Shown here piece after piece: positions 61,614 to 64,000 of a stretch of DNA of 64,000 bases. Origin of the DNA: Bin5 sp965242905 (lineage in GTDB: Bacteria > Chloroflexota > Anaerolineae > Caldilineales > Caldilineaceae); NCBI GenBank assembly GCA_965242905.1, contig CBDETM010000002.1, positions 558,001-622,000 of the forward strand, written 5' to 3'. The notes under the pieces were generated by a model. The model searched no databases and was not told the DNA's origin. It saw nothing but the letters and a program-made list of their open reading frames with translations. A program made the translations under genes and the position numbers. Position 1 is the stretch's first letter. Each line of letters opens with the position of its first letter.

Positions 61614-61651
61614 GGTCTTTTCGGACTTCGCCTCTCACAGCCCTCACACCG

Positions 61652-62800
61652 TTATTCCAGCAGTTGACGATAGCAACGCAAGGTGGCTTCGGCGGTCGCC
61701 TGCCAGCTGTAGAGGCCGGCCTGTGCCAGCCCCTGCTCGGCGCGCAGGGCGCGCTGGCGACTGTCTTCGATGAGTTCGGTCATGGCACTCCTGATCTCAG
61801 TGACGGAGTGCGGGTCAAAAAGGAGGGCGGCGGCGCCGGCGACTTCAGCCAGGCCCGGGGTGTTCGAGCAGGCTACCGGCGTTCCGCAGGCCATCGCCTC
61901 GAGGACGGGAAGGCCAAACCCTTCGTAGAGGCTGGGAAAGACGAACAGTGTCGCGGCGCTGTAGAGGGCGGGCAGGTCGTGCTCCTCCACGGGGCCGAGG
62001 AAGCGGACGGCGTCACCGAGCTGGAGGGATGCGGCGCGCTCTTTGGCTTGGGGGTAGCGATGATCCCAGGCGCCGGCGATGACGAGTGGGGGGGCATGGT
62101 GCGAGGCAATCCGGGCGTAGGCGTCGACGAGGGCGGGCAGGTTTTTGTGGGGCTTGTTTATGCCGAGATAGAGAAGGAGCTGGTCGGGAAGGTGGTACTT
62201 TTGGCGTACGCGGCCGACTTCGCTGGCTGGCTGAGGTCGGTAGCGGGCGGAGGCGGCAAGTGGTGTGACGCTGACTTGGGAGGCAGGGAAGCTAAAGTGT
62301 TTCAACAGATCGCTGCGGGCGGCGTTGGAGATGGCAGCGATGCGGTCTGCCGTGCGCAGAGCGAGAGTGGCGGCCAGTCGGAAGAAAAGTCTCGCTTTGG
62401 CGGGGACGGTCTGCGGGAATTTGAGCGGGATGACGTCGTAGAAGGTCAGGAGGGTGGGTAGAGCCGTGCGGTAGGGCATGAGGTAGTATGGACTGTGGTA
62501 GACCGCTGCGCCGCCGGACTTTAGTCGTTTTAGCAGGAACGGGATCTGCCACTGCTGCCGGATGTCGAATGGCGATACGGGCGCGGATACCTTTGTGCCG
62601 GGCAGTTTGGCGGCACGCTCCAACTCCGGGACGGAGGCTGACGTATCTTGAAGCGCGGAGGGTGGCTGGTTGTCAAGAATGGTCAGGCTTTCGCCGGCGC
62701 TGAGCAGGGGCGTCAGGGCCGATGCGAGGTTGCTGACGTAGCGTCCGATGCCGGGGAAGTGGGGTACTGCGGTGCGAGCATCGAGAATGTAATGGCTCAT
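61652..62800 (-). CDS. Glycosyltransferase family 4 protein
   Basis: A 382-residue GT-B fold glycosyltransferase using a nucleotide sugar. The C-terminal donor domain shows LYLGINKPHKNLPALVDAYARI, RFLGPVEEHDLPALYSAATLFVFPSLYEGFGLPVLEAMACGTPVACSN with the E-x7-E motif (E in EGFG and E in EAMA). The N-terminal acceptor domain has GIGRYVSNLASALTP. Such enzymes build lipopolysaccharide-like or exopolysaccharide chains, or mannosylate lipids. It lies 63 bases downstream of the next GT4 gene on the same strand. Confidence 0.9.
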   Translation of the reverse strand: MSHYILDARTAVPHFPGIGRYVSNLASALTPLLSAGESLTILDNQPPSALQDTSASVPELERAAKLPGTKVSAPVSPFDIRQQWQIPFLLKRLKSGGAAVYHSPYYLMPYRTALPTLLTFYDVIPLKFPQTVPAKARLFFRLAATLALRTADRIAAISNAARSDLLKHFSFPASQVSVTPLAASARYRPQPASEVGRVRQKYHLPDQLLLYLGINKPHKNLPALVDAYARIASHHAPPLVIAGAWDHRYPQAKERAASLQLGDAVRFLGPVEEHDLPALYSAATLFVFPSLYEGFGLPVLEAMACGTPVACSNTPGLAEVAGAAALLFDPHSVTEIRSAMTELIEDSRQRALRAEQGLAQAGLYSWQATAEATLRCYRQLLE

Positions 62801-62863
62801 TGGACGGCGGGGACAGGATGACCAGGAAAAATGGAAGGAGGGACAGACAGTCGCAACTGCCTC

Positions 62864-63988
62864 TCAGCTCTCTCTTAGCGCTTCCTCATAGAAGGCGATA
62901 GTAGCGTTGATCATCTCCTGGAGAGAGAATTCGCTTTTGACACGCCTGCGTCCTTCGACTCCCATCTTAGCTCGCAGCGCCGGACTCGCGAGCAGTCTGT
63001 TGATAGCCACGGCCAGCGCACGCGGGTCGTTGGGCGGGACAACCAGCCCCGTTGCACCGTTGCGATTGACGTAGGATGTGCCGGTTCCCAGCTCCGTGCA
63101 GACTACGGGCAGGCCACAGGCCATCGCCTCAAGCTGCACGATTCCCAGTGCCTCGGCGCGGTTGGTGGAGGGTAGAATGAACAGCTCGGCGGCGTAACGG
63201 GCGGCGAGAGTATCCTCATCTGAAGCGTCACCAAGGAAGAATACTTTTTCGGTCAGATTTTGCTTATGGGCCAGTTTCTGCCACGCCTCCTGCATTGGAC
63301 CGGTCCCGATTATCAGCAGCCGGGCGCGGATGTCGTGCATGGCCCGGATGAGCACGTCAACGCCTTTGTAGTGGCGCAGGCGGCCGATGAAGAGCAGGAG
63401 AGGCAGGTCACCGTATTGGTTGCGCAGGTTTTGTGCTTCACCGCGAACCTGCGCGGTTTCCTCGAAGCGTTCAGGTTCGATGCCATAGTGGATGACGCGG
63501 CACTTGTGGCGCACGTCCTGTAAGAAGGGGGAAGACTCTATGTAGGCAGGGCTGGAGGCGGCGATCAGTGCGGCACGTTGCAGGACCCTTTTGAGGAACG
63601 GCGCATAGAGTTTTCCCGTTCTTCTTTGGCGAACGATGTCGCTGTGGTAGCTGATCACGGTTGGTTTTGTGCGTCCCAGCATGAGTTGGGCGAGTTCGGC
63701 AAGCGGGTAGGGCGCGTGGAGGTGGACGAAGTCGACGGTCGCCATCTGGCGGCGCAGCTCCACGAGAAAGGGCAGGCTGATGGGCGTGGACAGGATTGTG
63801 GATTGGCGTCCCGTCTTTGTTACGGGGACACCGTCGATGGTTTGGCGCTGGGTAGCCGGCCCGGTATTGGTGACGAGGACGCTGGCGTCTACGCCCTCCG
63901 CCAGCAGGCCGCGTGCCAGCAGGCGAATGTGGTTCTCGATGCCGCCGACGACGGGGTGGTATTCCTTGTACAGTAGGAGTACTCTCAT
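62864..63988 (-). CDS. Glycosyltransferase family 4 protein
   Basis: A 374-residue GT4 enzyme. N-terminal YKEYHPVVGGIENHIRLLARGL is the classic acceptor-domain start (GGIExH). The donor domain has FIGRLRHYKGVDVLIRAM, LFILPSTNRAEALGIVQLEAMACGLPVVCTELGTGTSYVN with the EX7E pair. Mannosyl- and rhamnosyltransferases of this type share the pattern, so the sugar cannot be named. The whole gene appears to be inside the window, starting close to the right edge, and likely forms an operon with the neighbour at 61652. Confidence 0.9.
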   Translation of the reverse strand: MRVLLLYKEYHPVVGGIENHIRLLARGLLAEGVDASVLVTNTGPATQRQTIDGVPVTKTGRQSTILSTPISLPFLVELRRQMATVDFVHLHAPYPLAELAQLMLGRTKPTVISYHSDIVRQRRTGKLYAPFLKRVLQRAALIAASSPAYIESSPFLQDVRHKCRVIHYGIEPERFEETAQVRGEAQNLRNQYGDLPLLLFIGRLRHYKGVDVLIRAMHDIRARLLIIGTGPMQEAWQKLAHKQNLTEKVFFLGDASDEDTLAARYAAELFILPSTNRAEALGIVQLEAMACGLPVVCTELGTGTSYVNRNGATGLVVPPNDPRALAVAINRLLASPALRAKMGVEGRRRVKSEFSLQEMINATIAFYEEALRES

Positions 63989-64000
63989 GGGGCATTGCGC

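Overview
The window looks like a chromosomal segment of an uncultured, moderately GC-rich bacterium. It most resembles Chloroflexota of the Caldilinea/Anaerolinea type. This is inferred from gene content, not proven: Tat-plus-lipobox sugar-binding proteins, binding-protein/permease sets without an ATPase gene, AcoABC-like dehydrogenases, mycoredoxin, PPK2, type III pantothenate kinase, and dispersed GC-rich hairpin repeats. No rRNA, tRNA, CRISPR array, transposase or prophage gene was recognised.

Layout. 1-2.5 kb (minus): a PIG-L deacetylase cut by the window edge, a small ferredoxin with its own terminator, and a 2-hydroxyacid dehydrogenase. 2.9-7.5 kb (plus): sugar importer 1 plus an enolase-superfamily dehydratase. 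7.8-8.5 kb: a brnT/brnA toxin-antitoxin locus whose toxin carries an in-frame stop. 8.7-13.9 kb (plus): hydroxyacid dehydrogenase, SDR, and E1-alpha, E1-beta and E2 of a 2-oxoacid/acetoin-type dehydrogenase. 14.3-20.1 kb (plus): importer 2, an L-rhamnonate-dehydratase-like enzyme and a luciferase-like oxidoreductase. 20.5-24.0 kb (plus): importer 3, ending in a rho-independent terminator. 24.1-28.5 kb (minus): a Gfo/Idh/MocA oxidoreductase and two membrane proteins. 29.0-39.6 kb (minus): eleven co-directional genes covering an Ldh2-type dehydrogenase, SMP-30-like propeller, TIM-barrel isomerase, hydroxyacid dehydrogenase, DUF433 with a truncated toxin, a second SDR-E1-alpha-E1-beta-E2 set, an HpcH/HpaI aldolase and an M24 peptidase. 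39.6-41.6 kb: non-coding and repeat-rich. 41.6-54.4 kb: hydroxyacid-oxoacid transhydrogenase, a 1048-residue FAD/Fe-S oxidoreductase, mycoredoxin, PPK2, an SDR, an orphan YgiT-type zinc protein, and a fused molybdenum hydroxylase with its FAD subunit. 54.4-55.2 kb: non-coding, with a second copy of a composite repeat. 55.2-64 kb: metG, a membrane glycosyltransferase-like protein, a VanW protein, coaX and two GT4 glycosyltransferases.

How the genes fit together. Much of the window reads as a sugar and sugar-acid scavenging region. Three importers bring in carbohydrate. Dehydrogenases and a lactonase-like propeller would make sugar acids. Two enolase-superfamily dehydratases would make 2-keto-3-deoxy acids. 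An HpcH/HpaI aldolase or the two SDR-E1-E2 modules would cleave or oxidise them, and the transhydrogenase and FAD/Fe-S enzyme would handle 2-hydroxyacids. Substrates are inferred from family membership.

The strongest unusual signals are these: (1) a molybdenum hydroxylase in which all four ligands of one [2Fe-2S] cluster are replaced at exact spacing; (2) a stem-loop between the binding-protein and first permease gene in all three importers; (3) a repeat array of three 75-bp cores separated by tracts of n+0.5 ten-base units; (4) a composite hairpin-plus-heptamer repeat at two loci 13.5 kb apart; (5) a duplicated SDR-E1-alpha-E1-beta-E2 module without E3; (6) three antitoxin-type genes that have each lost a working toxin partner.
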